Assembly: GCA_029782355.1 (NCBI GenBank)
Contig: JAKOUY010000031.1
Location: 328,742 to 392,741 of the forward strand
Origin: Actinomycetes bacterium
GTDB lineage: Bacteria > Actinomycetota > Acidimicrobiia > Acidimicrobiales > Ilumatobacteraceae
Length of the DNA: 64,000 nt
Direction of reading: 5' to 3'
Positions 35,947-44,858 of this stretch are shown here, one piece after another. Below the pieces are notes generated by a model. The model made no database searches, was not told the origin of the DNA, and was given only the letters and a program-made list of their open reading frames with translations. A program made the translations under genes and the position numbers. How positions within the stretch are numbered: the first letter of the stretch is position 1; each line of letters begins with the position of its first letter.

Positions 35947-36828
35947 TCAGGTGCCCGGCGTCGAGTCGGGCGAGGTGTCCGGGGTCGGTGGTACCGGGGC
36001 GGGCAACACGCTGACCGCCACGAAGCCGGCGTTGAACGCGTCGACGTCGTCGGTGGTCGGGGCGGGCACCGCCGACGCGCAGTCGGCCGGGGCCAGCACG
36101 GGGCGCCCGTCGTCGACCGTGCCGCCGGCGACGTCGAGGGTGCCGCGGATCGGGTGGTCGACCGGGCAGGTCGGGATGTTCATGTTGGTGAACGACACGG
36201 CGTGCGTGCCCGGGTGGAGGTCACCGCGGTGCGCCGTGATCCAGGAGAGCACCTGCGTCGCACCGCTGGCGAAGTCGAACGGCACGTCGGCCGTGGGCGG
36301 CAGGCCCTGGCTGGCGGCAATGGCCGGGATGCCGTGACGGGCCGCGGCGCGAGCTGCACCGACGGTTCCGCTCAACTCGTTGCTCACCCAGCCGAGGTTC
36401 TGGCCGGCGTTGATGCCGGAGACGACCAGATCGGGTCGCTCGGACACGCCGTGCTGGTCGAGCGCCCAGACCACCGTGTCGGCCGGGAACCCGCCGACGG
36501 CCTTGGCCGGGTAGCCGCTGGCCGTCGCCGAGTCGACGACCAGCAGGTTGCCCGGCGTGGTCCGGTTGCCGGTGCCGCTCTGGTTGTTGGCCGGGGCGAC
36601 GACGGTCACCTGCACGTCCGGCAGCGTGAGCAGGGCCTGGACCACGGCGTCGATGCCCGGTGCCTTGACCCCGTCGTCGTTGGTCACCATGATCCGCAGC
36701 GGCGCCACCGCCGGCGCGGTGGCCGAGGGCGGGGTGGTGCCGGGGACGGTGGTCCGGGCCGCAGCGGTCCCGGCGCACGCGGTGCTCAGCAGCGTGGTGG
36801 CCAGGGCCAGGCGTGCGCGACGGGTCAT
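35947..36828 (-). CDS. Exported SurE-like 5'/3'-nucleotidase
   Basis: A 293-residue protein. After an N-terminal signal peptide (Arg-rich start, hydrophobic run, cut near residue 25), a SurE fold begins with IMVTNDDGVKAPGI (about 46-59; the Asp pair binds metal), continues with VVAPANNQSG and VVSGINAGQNLG, and ends with HAVSFTNMN. SurE hydrolyses nucleoside monophosphates and short polyphosphate and is normally cytosolic in bacteria; secretion suggests scavenging of extracellular nucleotides. A Pro/Asp/Ser-rich tail closes the protein. The family call is strong, while location and substrate are inferred. Confidence 0.88.
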   Translation of the reverse strand: MTRRARLALATTLLSTACAGTAAARTTVPGTTPPSATAPAVAPLRIMVTNDDGVKAPGIDAVVQALLTLPDVQVTVVAPANNQSGTGNRTTPGNLLVVDSATASGYPAKAVGGFPADTVVWALDQHGVSERPDLVVSGINAGQNLGWVSNELSGTVGAARAAARHGIPAIAASQGLPPTADVPFDFASGATQVLSWITAHRGDLHPGTHAVSFTNMNIPTCPVDHPIRGTLDVAGGTVDDGRPVLAPADCASAVPAPTTDDVDAFNAGFVAVSVLPAPVPPTPDTSPDSTPGT

Positions 36829-36845
36829 CGGCCGAGTATTGCCGA

Positions 36846-37361
36846 TCAGGCGGTGTCGTCGAGCGGCAGCGGGTCGAAGTGCTCGAACCAGATCGGATCG
36901 GACTCGCCGGCGATCGACAGGCTCTGGATCATGTCGGCGTTGGCCAGGATGACGTCGAGCAGCAGCACGCCGTGCTCGGCGAGCAGCGAGCGCAGGGCGC
37001 GAAACTTGTCGAGATCGGCGGGATCGGGCGGGGCTTCGCGGATGTCGTCGCGGACGATCACGCAGATCGCCTGGCGGAACGGGGTCATGCCGTGCACGCC
37101 GCTCACCGCGGCGGCCAGGGCCAGCTCGGGCGGGACGTCGCAGAGGACGCCGCTCAGCCGGCGGCGTTCGTCCAGCAGCACGAGCGCTTCGATCTGGATC
37201 AGCTCGGACTGCACCAGGTCGAGGGCCAACCAGGCCGCCTCACCGAACTCGGCCAGGACGATCTCCTCGTCGGCGTCGGCAACGTAGACCCATCCGCCGC
37301 CGTCGCGGTGTGGGTCGAGGCGGGTCCGCCGCCGGCGGCTCCTCGGTCGGTATCTCGTCAT
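36846..37361 (-). CDS. Conserved protein of unknown function
   Basis: A 171-residue soluble protein I cannot assign. The first 15 residues are rich in Arg, followed by a GGGWVYVADADEEIVLAEFG strand pair (about 21-40), helices with many Glu/Leu (about 45-75), a VSGVHGMTPFRQAICVIVRD stretch (about 85-105) and an acidic C-terminus (DPLPLDD). The ATG at 37361 was chosen because GGAG stands 8 nt upstream; the open frame runs further but into Arg-rich shadow sequence. It is divergent from the carboxypeptidase gene at 37462 with a 100-nt spacer. Confidence 0.55.
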   Translation of the reverse strand: MTRYRPRSRRRRTRLDPHRDGGGWVYVADADEEIVLAEFGEAAWLALDLVQSELIQIEALVLLDERRRLSGVLCDVPPELALAAAVSGVHGMTPFRQAICVIVRDDIREAPPDPADLDKFRALRSLLAEHGVLLLDVILANADMIQSLSIAGESDPIWFEHFDPLPLDDTA

Positions 37362-37461
37362 CGCCGTCTCCTGTCGGTCGATCCGGAGAGGACGGCGGGC
37401 CGGCATCGGCGGCACGAGGTGCCCGGCCGGCGTAGCGGGTGGCCGGTACTCTGTCCGGCGC

Positions 37462-38640
37462 ATGGCGGCCCGCAGCAGACCTCCCGCGGCTCCTCCGCCG
37501 GCCCCGGATCGGGCACCGACGGCGCCGTTCGGCCGCCACCTCGTCGCCGCGGCCATCCTGGCCGGTTCGCTGGGTGGGGCGTGGTGGGTCCTGCGCGACC
37601 AGTCCGGATCGACCGCCACCCCGGGAACGACCTCGCCGCTGACGCCGGACCCGGCCACGGGAGCCTCGATCGTCTCGCTCCCGGCGTTCGACACCTCACC
37701 GAGCTCCGCCGGGTCGCAGGCCCCGGTCCGGCAGCCGTCGGCGACCGAGCAGCCGCTGGAGACCGGCCCGCTGGCGACCGCCCCGCTGGCGGAGGCTGCC
37801 GCCACGCCCGACGTGACCGCGCCGGAGGTGACGGTGTCCGACGTGACGGTGCCAGGCAGTGTTCCGGCGGCGTCCTTCGAGCTGACCCGGCTGCCCGCCC
37901 CGACGGTCGACCTGGTCGGCGGGGAACCGGCCGTGGACGCCGCCTCCTACGTGGTCTACGACGTCGCCACCAACCGGGTGATCGCCGCCAAGGCTGCCGA
38001 CGTGGCCCGCCCGGTGGGCAGCGTGATCAAGCTGCTCTCGACCCTCGTCGTGCTCCAGGCTGGCCCGCTGGACGATCCGGTGACCGTGCCGACGATGCAG
38101 GTGGACATCAAGGAGTCGCAGATCGGCCTGCGCGCCGGGGAGCAGTTGACCCGCGGGGTGCTGCTCCGGGCGATGCTCATCGTCAGCGCCAACGACGCGG
38201 CCCGGGCCCTGGCCATCGACGTGGCGGGCAGCGAGGCCGCCTTCGCCAAGCGGATGAACGCCACCGCCAAGGCGCTGCGGTTGACCGACACCAAAGCGGC
38301 CAACCCGATCGGCCTCGATGCTCCCGGTGCCCACTCGACGGCCGACGACGTGCTCGTGCTCGCCCGCCAGGTGCTGCGCTCGGCCGACGTGCGCGCCGCG
38401 GTGTCCAGGCGCAGCGCCAAGCTGCACGGGGTGACCTATCCGGCCACCAACAAGCTGCTCGGCGCCGTCGCCGGGGCCGACGGCATCAAGACCGGGCACA
38501 CCACGGGCGCCGGCTATTGCGTGGCGGCCTCCGCCACCCGCAACGGGCGCCAGATCATCGTCGTCGTGCTCGGGTCCAGCTCGGACGCATCACGCACCAA
38601 GGCGGGCGCCGCGCTGTTCCGCTGGGCCTTCGCTCACTGA
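37462..38640 (+). CDS. D-alanyl-D-alanine carboxypeptidase (peptidase S11), membrane-anchored
   Basis: A 392-residue penicillin-binding protein of the DacA/DacC type that trims pentapeptide stems of peptidoglycan. A transmembrane anchor (about 25-45) precedes a Pro/Thr/Ser linker to about 150. The catalytic domain has SVIK (Ser187, Lys190), SAN in IVSANDAARAL and KTG in GIKTGHTTGAGYC, the three S11 motifs. There is no obvious C-terminal amphipathic anchor. The ATG at 37462 is used. Its last 7 nt overlap the convergent SDR gene. Confidence 0.93.
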   Translation: MAARSRPPAAPPPAPDRAPTAPFGRHLVAAAILAGSLGGAWWVLRDQSGSTATPGTTSPLTPDPATGASIVSLPAFDTSPSSAGSQAPVRQPSATEQPLETGPLATAPLAEAAATPDVTAPEVTVSDVTVPGSVPAASFELTRLPAPTVDLVGGEPAVDAASYVVYDVATNRVIAAKAADVARPVGSVIKLLSTLVVLQAGPLDDPVTVPTMQVDIKESQIGLRAGEQLTRGVLLRAMLIVSANDAARALAIDVAGSEAAFAKRMNATAKALRLTDTKAANPIGLDAPGAHSTADDVLVLARQVLRSADVRAAVSRRSAKLHGVTYPATNKLLGAVAGADGIKTGHTTGAGYCVAASATRNGRQIIVVVLGSSSDASRTKAGAALFRWAFAH

Positions 38641-39551
38641 CCGGGGCCGGACAGCGCCGACAGGTCGACGCCGAGGTTGGCGCACTCGTACACCAGCTCG
38701 GCCATCGCATCGGCCGGCACGACCAGCTCGGAGCTGTCCATGGCCTCGGCGAAGCGATCGAGCACGTCGTCCACGGTGTCGGCACCGACCAGCCCTGGGA
38801 CCGTCGCCAGGGCGACACGGGCGGTGCGCCCACCGCCGACGATGAAGGTCTCGCCCGAGCACGGCACCGCAGCGCTGGCGAGCGCGGCGACCAGGGGTGC
38901 GACCCGCTCGGGCGGGAAGGAGCGGGCCAGGATGGCGGCGAAGTCGGGACTCTGGGCGGTCAGGCGGGAGTAGGCGACGGGCATGATCGCGTTGACCCGA
39001 ACGCCGATGTCCCGCCCGTCGAGGGCCAGGGCCCGCGTCAGCCCGAAGATCGCCGCCTTGGCGGTGATGTAGGCGAACGTGCCACTCAACCCGAAGACCG
39101 AGCCGGACGAGGTGTTGACGATGCGACCGCCGCCCTGGGCGCGGAAGATCGGCCAGGCCGCCCGACACACGGCGACGGTGCCCCCCAGGTGGACGTCGAG
39201 GACCCGTTGGAACTCGGCGGCCGGCATCGTCTCGACCGTGCCGCCGTTGGCGATGCCGGCGTTGTTGACGACTGCGTCGAGCCGGCCGAAGCACTCCATG
39301 GCGTGGGCCACGACGTCCTCCCCGTGTGCGCTGACGTCGCGGCTGTCGGCCTCGGCGATGCCACCGGCGGCGCGGATCTCGTCGACCACCGCCTCGGCCG
39401 GCGCAGACGTGCCGGCGTTGCCGTGGGTGTCGCCGCCGTAGTCGTTGACCAGCACGCGGGCCCCGTCGGCGGCCAGCAGCCTGGCGTGGGCTCGGCCGAG
39501 CCCGCCACCTGCGCCGGTGACCACCACGACCTGTCCGTCGAATCGTCCCAT
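38634..39551 (-). CDS. Short-chain dehydrogenase/reductase (MFE-2-like)
   Basis: A 305-residue NAD(P)-dependent oxidoreductase. The cofactor loop is TGAGGGLGRAHA (about 12-23), with NNAG, catalytic Ser in NTSSGSVFG and YITAK (Tyr and Lys). The VLVNDYGGDTHGN stretch after the second strand resembles the hydroxyacyl-CoA dehydrogenase part of multifunctional enzyme 2, suggesting an acyl-CoA or steroid substrate. The region after about 225 is longer than in minimal SDRs. The ATG at 39551 was chosen; the frame is open for 350 further codons but these overlap the secreted-protein gene on the other strand. Confidence 0.9.
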   Translation of the reverse strand: MGRFDGQVVVVTGAGGGLGRAHARLLAADGARVLVNDYGGDTHGNAGTSAPAEAVVDEIRAAGGIAEADSRDVSAHGEDVVAHAMECFGRLDAVVNNAGIANGGTVETMPAAEFQRVLDVHLGGTVAVCRAAWPIFRAQGGGRIVNTSSGSVFGLSGTFAYITAKAAIFGLTRALALDGRDIGVRVNAIMPVAYSRLTAQSPDFAAILARSFPPERVAPLVAALASAAVPCSGETFIVGGGRTARVALATVPGLVGADTVDDVLDRFAEAMDSSELVVPADAMAELVYECANLGVDLSALSGPGQ

Positions 39552-39638
39552 GTTGTCGACCTCCCCGTGGTCGACCGTGTTCCTAGCACCATGGCGGCCG
39601 ACGGGCGAGGTCGGCGGTGGCCACCTAGGGTGGGCGCG

Positions 39639-40757
39639 ATGACACCTCGTGCGCTGCGCACCCTCGCCGCGGTGTCCACGGTGGTCACCGTGGGCCTGGT
39701 CGGCGTCGCCCATGCCTCGACGCCGCCGACGCCGGCGGCCTCCGCTCCAGCATCGGCGCCGACCGCCGACGTGGCCGTCGAGCTGATGCGCCGGGCGCCG
39801 GCCGCGCTGCTGGCCGAGGGGGCGACGCTGGCCTACGTCGATCTGGCCGCGGCGTTCGAGGAGGCCGGGATGGCCGACGGCACCGCCCAGCAACGTGTCG
39901 AGGCGCTCGTCGGTCCGCTGCTGCGCGCCGGGCTGAACGTGCCGATGCTCTTCGGTGACGACCAGCTCGACGTGCCGGGCGCGCTGGCCGATGTCGGCTT
40001 CTCGATCGTCGACATCGCCCAGGAGCTCGCCGTCGGCAGCCCGCCGCACACCGCCATGCTCGATGCGGTGAACGTCCCGCCGGGCGCGATCGACACCGCG
40101 GTCCACGCCGACCCGGTGTGGTCCGCTCGACTGACGGCGTCGGTGGACCACGGCGTGACGGTGTACGACTGGGGCGAGCAGTTGGACATCACGGCGCGCA
40201 CCCCGCTGCACTCGCTCGGTCGTGGTGGGCAGCTGGCCGTCGAGCCGAACGGCGCCGGATCGATGGTCGCCCGCACGTTCCAAGCGACGTCGATGGCGGC
40301 GGTCCGGGCGACGGCGGCCGAGCAGTCCGTGGCACAGCGCGGGCCGTTCGTCGACGCCATCCGCCGGCTCCCGAGCGGCCGGCTGCTGCAGGCGTTCGGT
40401 GTCGTCGCTCCCTCGACCGGCCGGCGGATGCCCATGCCGATCAACGCCACGCTCCCCGACGCCGGTCCGACGTCGTCCGCCGCCCCGCCGGTCAGCGTGC
40501 TCGCCGCCGAGTCCGTCGACCACGCCACCCGGTTGCTGGTCACCTATGCCGACGACGCCACCGCGGCCGCGGCGGTCGCGACCTGGCAGGCGTGGTTCGA
40601 CTCGGGCACCTCGCACGTGTCCCGCCAACCGATCGCCTCGCTGTTCGCCGGGGCCACGATCACGTCCGACGGCCCCGTCGTCATCGTCGACGTCACCGGC
40701 GAGCGGGCCTTCACCCGCCTCGATCAGATGGTGTTGGCGGCCGACCTACCCGGCTGA
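39639..40757 (+). CDS. Secreted protein of unknown function
   Basis: A 372-residue exported protein with no recognised family. Residues 1-26 form a signal peptide (Arg at positions 4 and 7, hydrophobic core VTVGLVGVAH, Ala-x-Ala-like cut). The mature part begins with a Pro/Ala-rich region and then mixed alpha/beta sequence with two similar-looking halves containing LAYVDLAAAFEEAG and the later TRLLVTYADDATAAAAVATW. No catalytic motif is clear. The ATG at 39639 is used; an open frame of 1,314 codons extends far upstream through other genes and is an artefact of G+C bias. It converges with the Gfo/Idh gene, overlapping by 12 nt. Confidence 0.6.
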   Translation: MTPRALRTLAAVSTVVTVGLVGVAHASTPPTPAASAPASAPTADVAVELMRRAPAALLAEGATLAYVDLAAAFEEAGMADGTAQQRVEALVGPLLRAGLNVPMLFGDDQLDVPGALADVGFSIVDIAQELAVGSPPHTAMLDAVNVPPGAIDTAVHADPVWSARLTASVDHGVTVYDWGEQLDITARTPLHSLGRGGQLAVEPNGAGSMVARTFQATSMAAVRATAAEQSVAQRGPFVDAIRRLPSGRLLQAFGVVAPSTGRRMPMPINATLPDAGPTSSAAPPVSVLAAESVDHATRLLVTYADDATAAAAVATWQAWFDSGTSHVSRQPIASLFAGATITSDGPVVIVDVTGERAFTRLDQMVLAADLPG

Positions 40758-41708
40758 GCTCGCCGCCGCACGGTAGGCCTGTTCGACGATGGCGAGTGCC
40801 GTTCGGCCGACCTCCAGCGATGCCCGTGGTGTGCCGCCCGACCTGCAGCAGTGGACGAAGTCCGCCATCTGCGCGGCGTACATGGGCAGTGAGCAGTGCA
40901 CGTAGTCGTCCGGGGCCGGGTGCGCCGGCGTGAACTGCGGCCAGATCCGTTCGTAGCCGGCGGTGCCGTAGACCTCGGTGTCGGCCTCGACCCCGTCCAG
41001 GCGGGGTTGCCACCATCCTGCTTCGACCACGCTGCGCACCCCATTCGACCAGTCGATGAGCACGACGGCGTCGTCGTCGACGTCGTAGGCCCCATACGCA
41101 GTCCCGATGGAGGCCTGCACTCGCACGGGCTGCGGGTCATCGAGGAGGAACCGTGTGGTGTCCACGGCGTGGATGCCCATGTCGATCAGGCTCCCGCCGC
41201 CGGCGAGGGCGGGGTCGGTGAACCACCCACCGGGTCCCCAGCCGGCGTGGATGCCGTAGCTCCTGGTGCGCACCGGACGCCCCACCGCGCCATCCCGGAT
41301 CCGGTCGCGGGCGGCAACGACCTCGTCCCGATACCGCCACATGTGGCCCACCAGGACCACCACGCCGGCCGCGCCAGCCGCAGCGGCGATGTCGTCGGCC
41401 TCGGCGACGGAGGTGGCCAGCGGCTTGTCGACGAGAACGTGCTTGCCGGCGCTGATCGCGGTCATGGTCTGGGTGTGGTGCAGCGAGTTGGGGGTGCCCA
41501 CGACGACGGCGTCGATGTCCTCGGCGGTGACGGCCTCGCGCCAGTCGGTGGTGATGCGGGCGATCCCGTGGCGCGCCGCGAACTCGGCGCAGCGCGTCGC
41601 GTCGCGCCCGGCCACGACGACTGGCGTGGCACCGGCCTGGCGAGCGGCCCGCACGTGGAGGTCGGACACGAACCCGTGGCCGAGCACCGCTAGGCGCAGG
41701 GCGGTCAC
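40746..41708 (-). CDS. Gfo/Idh/MocA-family sugar or cyclitol dehydrogenase
   Basis: A 320-residue NAD(P)-dependent oxidoreductase. The Rossmann start LGHGFVSDLHVRA (about 7-19) is followed by GTPNSLHH, the family's active-site Lys in LVDKPLA (usual EKP), and GGGSLIDMGIHAVD with its catalytic-region His/Asp. Members oxidise or reduce a ring hydroxyl of sugars, inositols or amino-sugar precursors such as 3-oxo-glucose-6-phosphate. The GTG at 41708 overlaps the aminotransferase stop (GTGA). It is the last gene of the leftward operon: PIG-L, ADH-like, DegT, Gfo/Idh. The aminotransferase plus Gfo/Idh pairing recalls 3-aminosugar enzymes such as NtdA/NtdC. Confidence 0.9.
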   Translation of the reverse strand: MTALRLAVLGHGFVSDLHVRAARQAGATPVVVAGRDATRCAEFAARHGIARITTDWREAVTAEDIDAVVVGTPNSLHHTQTMTAISAGKHVLVDKPLATSVAEADDIAAAAGAAGVVVLVGHMWRYRDEVVAARDRIRDGAVGRPVRTRSYGIHAGWGPGGWFTDPALAGGGSLIDMGIHAVDTTRFLLDDPQPVRVQASIGTAYGAYDVDDDAVVLIDWSNGVRSVVEAGWWQPRLDGVEADTEVYGTAGYERIWPQFTPAHPAPDDYVHCSLPMYAAQMADFVHCCRSGGTPRASLEVGRTALAIVEQAYRAAASSAG

Positions 41709-42949
41709 GGCATCGCCTCGCGGAGGGCGCTGGCATGGACGTGCAGCTTCTCCACCGCCCGGGCCACGTCCACGGCGTCCTCGACCGTGCCCAGCAGCAG
41801 GCGGTGCTGCAGCCAGACGGTCGTGGCCGCGGCCGCCTCTGCCCGGGGCAGGTGCAGCGTGGCGTAGCCGGCCTCGGTGAGCCGGTGGCGCAGGCGGGGA
41901 GCGAACCGTTCGCTGCGGAACACGGCCAGGTCGGTCAGCGACGGGTAGGACACGCCCATCGGGATCCCCTCCGCGGCCAGTGCCCGCTCGAAGGCGCGCA
42001 GCGGCAGGCCGGCGAACTGGTCTGGTTCGTAGTGGAAGACGAAGCAGTAGTTGCCCTGGGAGTCCATTCGTGGATCGCGTCGTTGCGGGCGGATCCCGGG
42101 GATCTCCTGGAGCGCGGCGTTGAGCGCCACGGCGTTCCGGTTGCGACGTCGGTTCTGTTCGGGGAAGCGGTCGAGCTGAGCCTGGAGGACCGCGCCCTGC
42201 CATTCGGTCATCCGCAGGTTCGAGCCCATCGTGGCGTGGTGGTAGAACCACTCGCCCTTGACCCGCCCGCAGTCGGCGTAGGCCCACGCCGCGTCCGCCA
42301 GCTGCTCGTCCTGGCAGATCAGGACGCCCCCTTCGCCGGCGGTCATCAGCTTGGAGCGCTGCATCGAGAACGATCCGAAGTCGCCCCAGGATCCGACACC
42401 TCGCCCTCGCCAGAACGTGCCGTGGGCGTGGGCGCAGTCCTCGATCAGGCGGAGACCACGACGTGCGCACAGCTCCGTCAGGGCGTCGAGGTCGGCGGCG
42501 CAGCCGGCAACGTGGACGACCACCACGGCCCTGGTGCGCGGCGTCACCGCGGCGTCGGCGGCGGTGACGTCCAGGCACAACGTCTCCGGATCGATGTCGA
42601 CTAGGACCGGGGTGGCGTTGACGGCGAACACCGCGGACGCCGAGGCGACGAACGTCATCGCCGGCACGATCACCTCGTCGCCCTCGCCGATGTCGCAGGC
42701 GATGAGGGCGGCTTCCAGGGTGTGCGTTCCATTGGTCATCGCCAGGCCGTAGCGCGCCCCGTGGTACTCGGCGAAGTTGCGGGCGAACGTGGCCGCCACC
42801 GTTCCGTTTCCCTGCCACCATCCACCCGCCTCGAGCACCGCGTTCAGCCGGGTGCGTTCGTCGTCGTCCCACACCGGCCACGCCGGATAGTCGGTCGAGC
42901 GAACGGGCGTGCCGCCGAGCATGGCAGGGGTGTCGGCGAAGCTGGACAT
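41705..42949 (-). CDS. DegT/DnrJ/EryC1/StrS sugar aminotransferase
   Basis: A 414-residue PLP aminotransferase of the sugar-nucleotide or aminocyclitol type. GGWWQGNGTVAATFARNFAE is the N-terminal active-site region, TNGTHTLEAAL (about 72-82) binds phosphate, EDCAHAHGT (about 168-176) contacts the cofactor ring, and the Schiff-base Lys lies in QRSKLMTAGEGG (about 196-207). Members use glutamate or glutamine to aminate a keto group, or the reverse. The ATG at 42949 overlaps the preceding stop by 1 nt (TGATG). Here it lies with a sugar importer and a deacetylase rather than glycosyltransferases, so a catabolic or salvage role is possible. Confidence 0.93.
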   Translation of the reverse strand: MSSFADTPAMLGGTPVRSTDYPAWPVWDDDERTRLNAVLEAGGWWQGNGTVAATFARNFAEYHGARYGLAMTNGTHTLEAALIACDIGEGDEVIVPAMTFVASASAVFAVNATPVLVDIDPETLCLDVTAADAAVTPRTRAVVVVHVAGCAADLDALTELCARRGLRLIEDCAHAHGTFWRGRGVGSWGDFGSFSMQRSKLMTAGEGGVLICQDEQLADAAWAYADCGRVKGEWFYHHATMGSNLRMTEWQGAVLQAQLDRFPEQNRRRNRNAVALNAALQEIPGIRPQRRDPRMDSQGNYCFVFHYEPDQFAGLPLRAFERALAAEGIPMGVSYPSLTDLAVFRSERFAPRLRHRLTEAGYATLHLPRAEAAAATTVWLQHRLLLGTVEDAVDVARAVEKLHVHASALREAMP

Positions 42950-43959
42950 CACGACACCTGGAGCGCCCGGCGGGCGAGGTCCAGGACCCGGTCGTCGACG
43001 GTCAAGCCGTTGGCGGACGAGTACCACAGCCCCTGTTCCTCGACGAACGTCGGCAGTCGGTGCAGGGTGGCCTCGACCTCGTCCCAGGTCACGCCGAGGT
43101 CGGGGAGCGCGGTGCGCATGCGGGCGGCGTCGGCGATCCGCCGCGGCCGGCTCGGATCGTTGCCCTGCAGGGCGGCCATGACGAGCACGCCCATGGTGAC
43201 CAGCTCGCCGTGCATGATGGTCCGGCCGGTGACTTCCTCGAACGTGTAGGCGAAGAAGTGCTCGCTGCCCTCTTCGAATCGGGCGTGGCCCAACTCGTGG
43301 CACCGCCACCCGATGTCGCGGTGGCACTCCATCAGCCGGCGTAACCCGTCGTCCTCGCCGGCGGCCAGCTGCGGGGAGAGCGACTCGAGCTCGTCGAGGT
43401 ATGCCAGCGACATGGCCGCCTGCTCGTCGTCCCACGGAGCGTCCCGACCGGCATCGGCCCCGATGCGCCAGTCGAACCGTGCGGTGTGGCACGACAGCAC
43501 ATCACCGATGCCGCCGCGAACGAGTTCGGCGGGTGCGCTGGCGATGAGGTCGTAGTCGACCAGGACGCGGACGGGGACGGCGTCGCCCTCGTAGCGCACC
43601 CCACCGGCATCGCGCAGGGCGGTCATCCGGGTGAAGCAGGCGTTGACCGACGGCAGCGACGGGAGCTGGAACAGCGACGCGCCCGTCCGGCCGTGGACCC
43701 ACTTGGCGCTGTCCATGGCCGTTCCGCCGCCGACCCCCACGACCGCCTCCACGGCCGGCAGCTCTGCCACCAACCGGTCGAGATGAGCGGGGGTCAGATC
43801 TCCCGCACTGATGACCACGGCGGGCGGGCGGCGCAGGGTCGGGGCGATGATCGCCCACGGCTCCGGGTGGGCGACCACTGCGTAGGTGCCGAGCTCGTCG
43901 ACCAGGTCGGCCAGCAGCCCGCGCCCGTACTCCGTGGGGAATCCACGTGCCTCGATCAT
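42949..43959 (-). CDS. Iron-type alcohol dehydrogenase-like enzyme (glycerol-1-P dehydrogenase family), copy 1
   Basis: A 336-residue enzyme of the Fe-ADH / dehydroquinate synthase-like superfamily, closest in layout to glycerol and glycerol-1-phosphate dehydrogenases. The NAD loop is VVGVGGGTAMDSAKW (about 73-87); metal ligands are in GGIGDVLSCHTARFDW (Asp, His), FEEGSEHFFAY (His) and IMHGELVT (His). It is clearly paralogous to the gene at 49263-50318 in the divergent operon. The ATG at 43959 overlaps the PIG-L stop as ATGA. Substrate is probably a polyol or keto sugar linked to the imported compound; this is inference from neighbours. Confidence 0.9.
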   Translation of the reverse strand: MIEARGFPTEYGRGLLADLVDELGTYAVVAHPEPWAIIAPTLRRPPAVVISAGDLTPAHLDRLVAELPAVEAVVGVGGGTAMDSAKWVHGRTGASLFQLPSLPSVNACFTRMTALRDAGGVRYEGDAVPVRVLVDYDLIASAPAELVRGGIGDVLSCHTARFDWRIGADAGRDAPWDDEQAAMSLAYLDELESLSPQLAAGEDDGLRRLMECHRDIGWRCHELGHARFEEGSEHFFAYTFEEVTGRTIMHGELVTMGVLVMAALQGNDPSRPRRIADAARMRTALPDLGVTWDEVEATLHRLPTFVEEQGLWYSSANGLTVDDRVLDLARRALQVS

Positions 43960-44858
43960 CCGTCCTCCGTCCCAGCATCCGACCGCCGCCGGCCGGCCTC
44001 GGCGAGCCACCCCTCCAGCCCACCGAAGCGGACCACGCGGAACACCTCGGCGGCAGTCAACCCGTACCGTGCCCCGACGGCAGCCGACCCGCGGCGCACC
44101 AGCATCTCGACGACGGCCCGGACGTCCCCACCGGACAGTGCCTGGTCGACCGCATCGATCTCCCATCCGCCGGTGGCGGCCTGGAGCTGGAGCTGGCGCA
44201 GGTAGTTGCGCATCATCGTCTGATGGGCACAGGCGGCGTCCACCTTGCGGTCGATGGTGGCGGAGATGTCGACGACGTCGGTGATCTCCATCACCCGCCG
44301 ACCGAAGTACCACCGTTCGAAGCAGCCGTGTGGGCGGAGCCCGTCGTCGAAATGCTCGGGGTGGTGCAGGTCGAACTGGCTGGTCCAGAACGACTCGTCG
44401 ACCGCGGCGGCCACCAGCACATGGTCCTGGTTGTCCTCGCCGTAGTGGGCGAACGGATCGAAGGTGACCAGGGCGTACGGTCGATGGCGGCGCACCTCGC
44501 GGATGATCCGCTCGCGCAGGCCGACCTCGCTGGCGTCACCGAGCATGTCGGTCGGATAGCCGAACTCGACGACCTCGCTGACGCCCAGCCGCTCGGCGGC
44601 GAGGCGGAACTCGGCGGCGTTGCGCGCCGCGGCCTGCTCCATCGTCAGTCCGTGGGCATCGCGGGCGTCGTCGGTGACCCGGACGACCACCACCCGCCAG
44701 CCCAGCTCGGCCCAGCGGGCCACCGTCCCGCCGAGGAACAGGGCGACGTCATCCGCATGGGCGACGACGACGAGGACGACGCGGCCATTGCCGGCTTCGA
44801 GCTGTCGGACACCGTCGGGCAAGACCCGCACCGTAGTCGCTCGAGCGGATTTCGACAA
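43956..44858 (-). CDS. PIG-L family N-deacetylase
   Basis: About 300 residues of the LmbE/PIG-L zinc deacetylase fold, which removes acetyl from GlcNAc-type amines (MshB, BtrD, GlcNAc-PI deacetylase). The hallmark reads VVAHADDVALFLGG (about 31-44), where Pro of AHPDD is Ala; the acidic pair and DNQDHVLVAAAVDE with its metal His are present. The start is uncertain: a TTG at 44858 gives 300 residues, a GTG at 44831 gives 291. It is the first gene of the leftward operon and shares a 69-bp promoter region with the ABC importer. This suggests the first intracellular step is deacetylation of the imported solute. Confidence 0.87.
   Translation of the reverse strand: MSKSARATTVRVLPDGVRQLEAGNGRVVLVVVAHADDVALFLGGTVARWAELGWRVVVVRVTDDARDAHGLTMEQAAARNAAEFRLAAERLGVSEVVEFGYPTDMLGDASEVGLRERIIREVRRHRPYALVTFDPFAHYGEDNQDHVLVAAAVDESFWTSQFDLHHPEHFDDGLRPHGCFERWYFGRRVMEITDVVDISATIDRKVDAACAHQTMMRNYLRQLQLQAATGGWEIDAVDQALSGGDVRAVVEMLVRRGSAAVGARYGLTAAEVFRVVRFGGLEGWLAEAGRRRSDAGTEDG

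Noticed and set aside
36813..40757. Plus-strand open frame of 1,314 codons
   Set aside because: It runs through the unknown protein, carboxypeptidase and SDR genes in other frames. Only the last 373 codons, starting with a signal peptide at 39639, look like a protein; the rest is stop-poor shadow sequence in G+C-rich DNA.
40746..44858. Aminoglycoside (2-deoxystreptamine-like) biosynthetic cluster
   Set aside because: DegT, Gfo/Idh and PIG-L genes occur in such clusters, but there is no 2-deoxy-scyllo-inosose synthase-like protein with convincing motifs, no glycosyltransferase and no resistance gene, while a sugar importer and ROK regulator are present.
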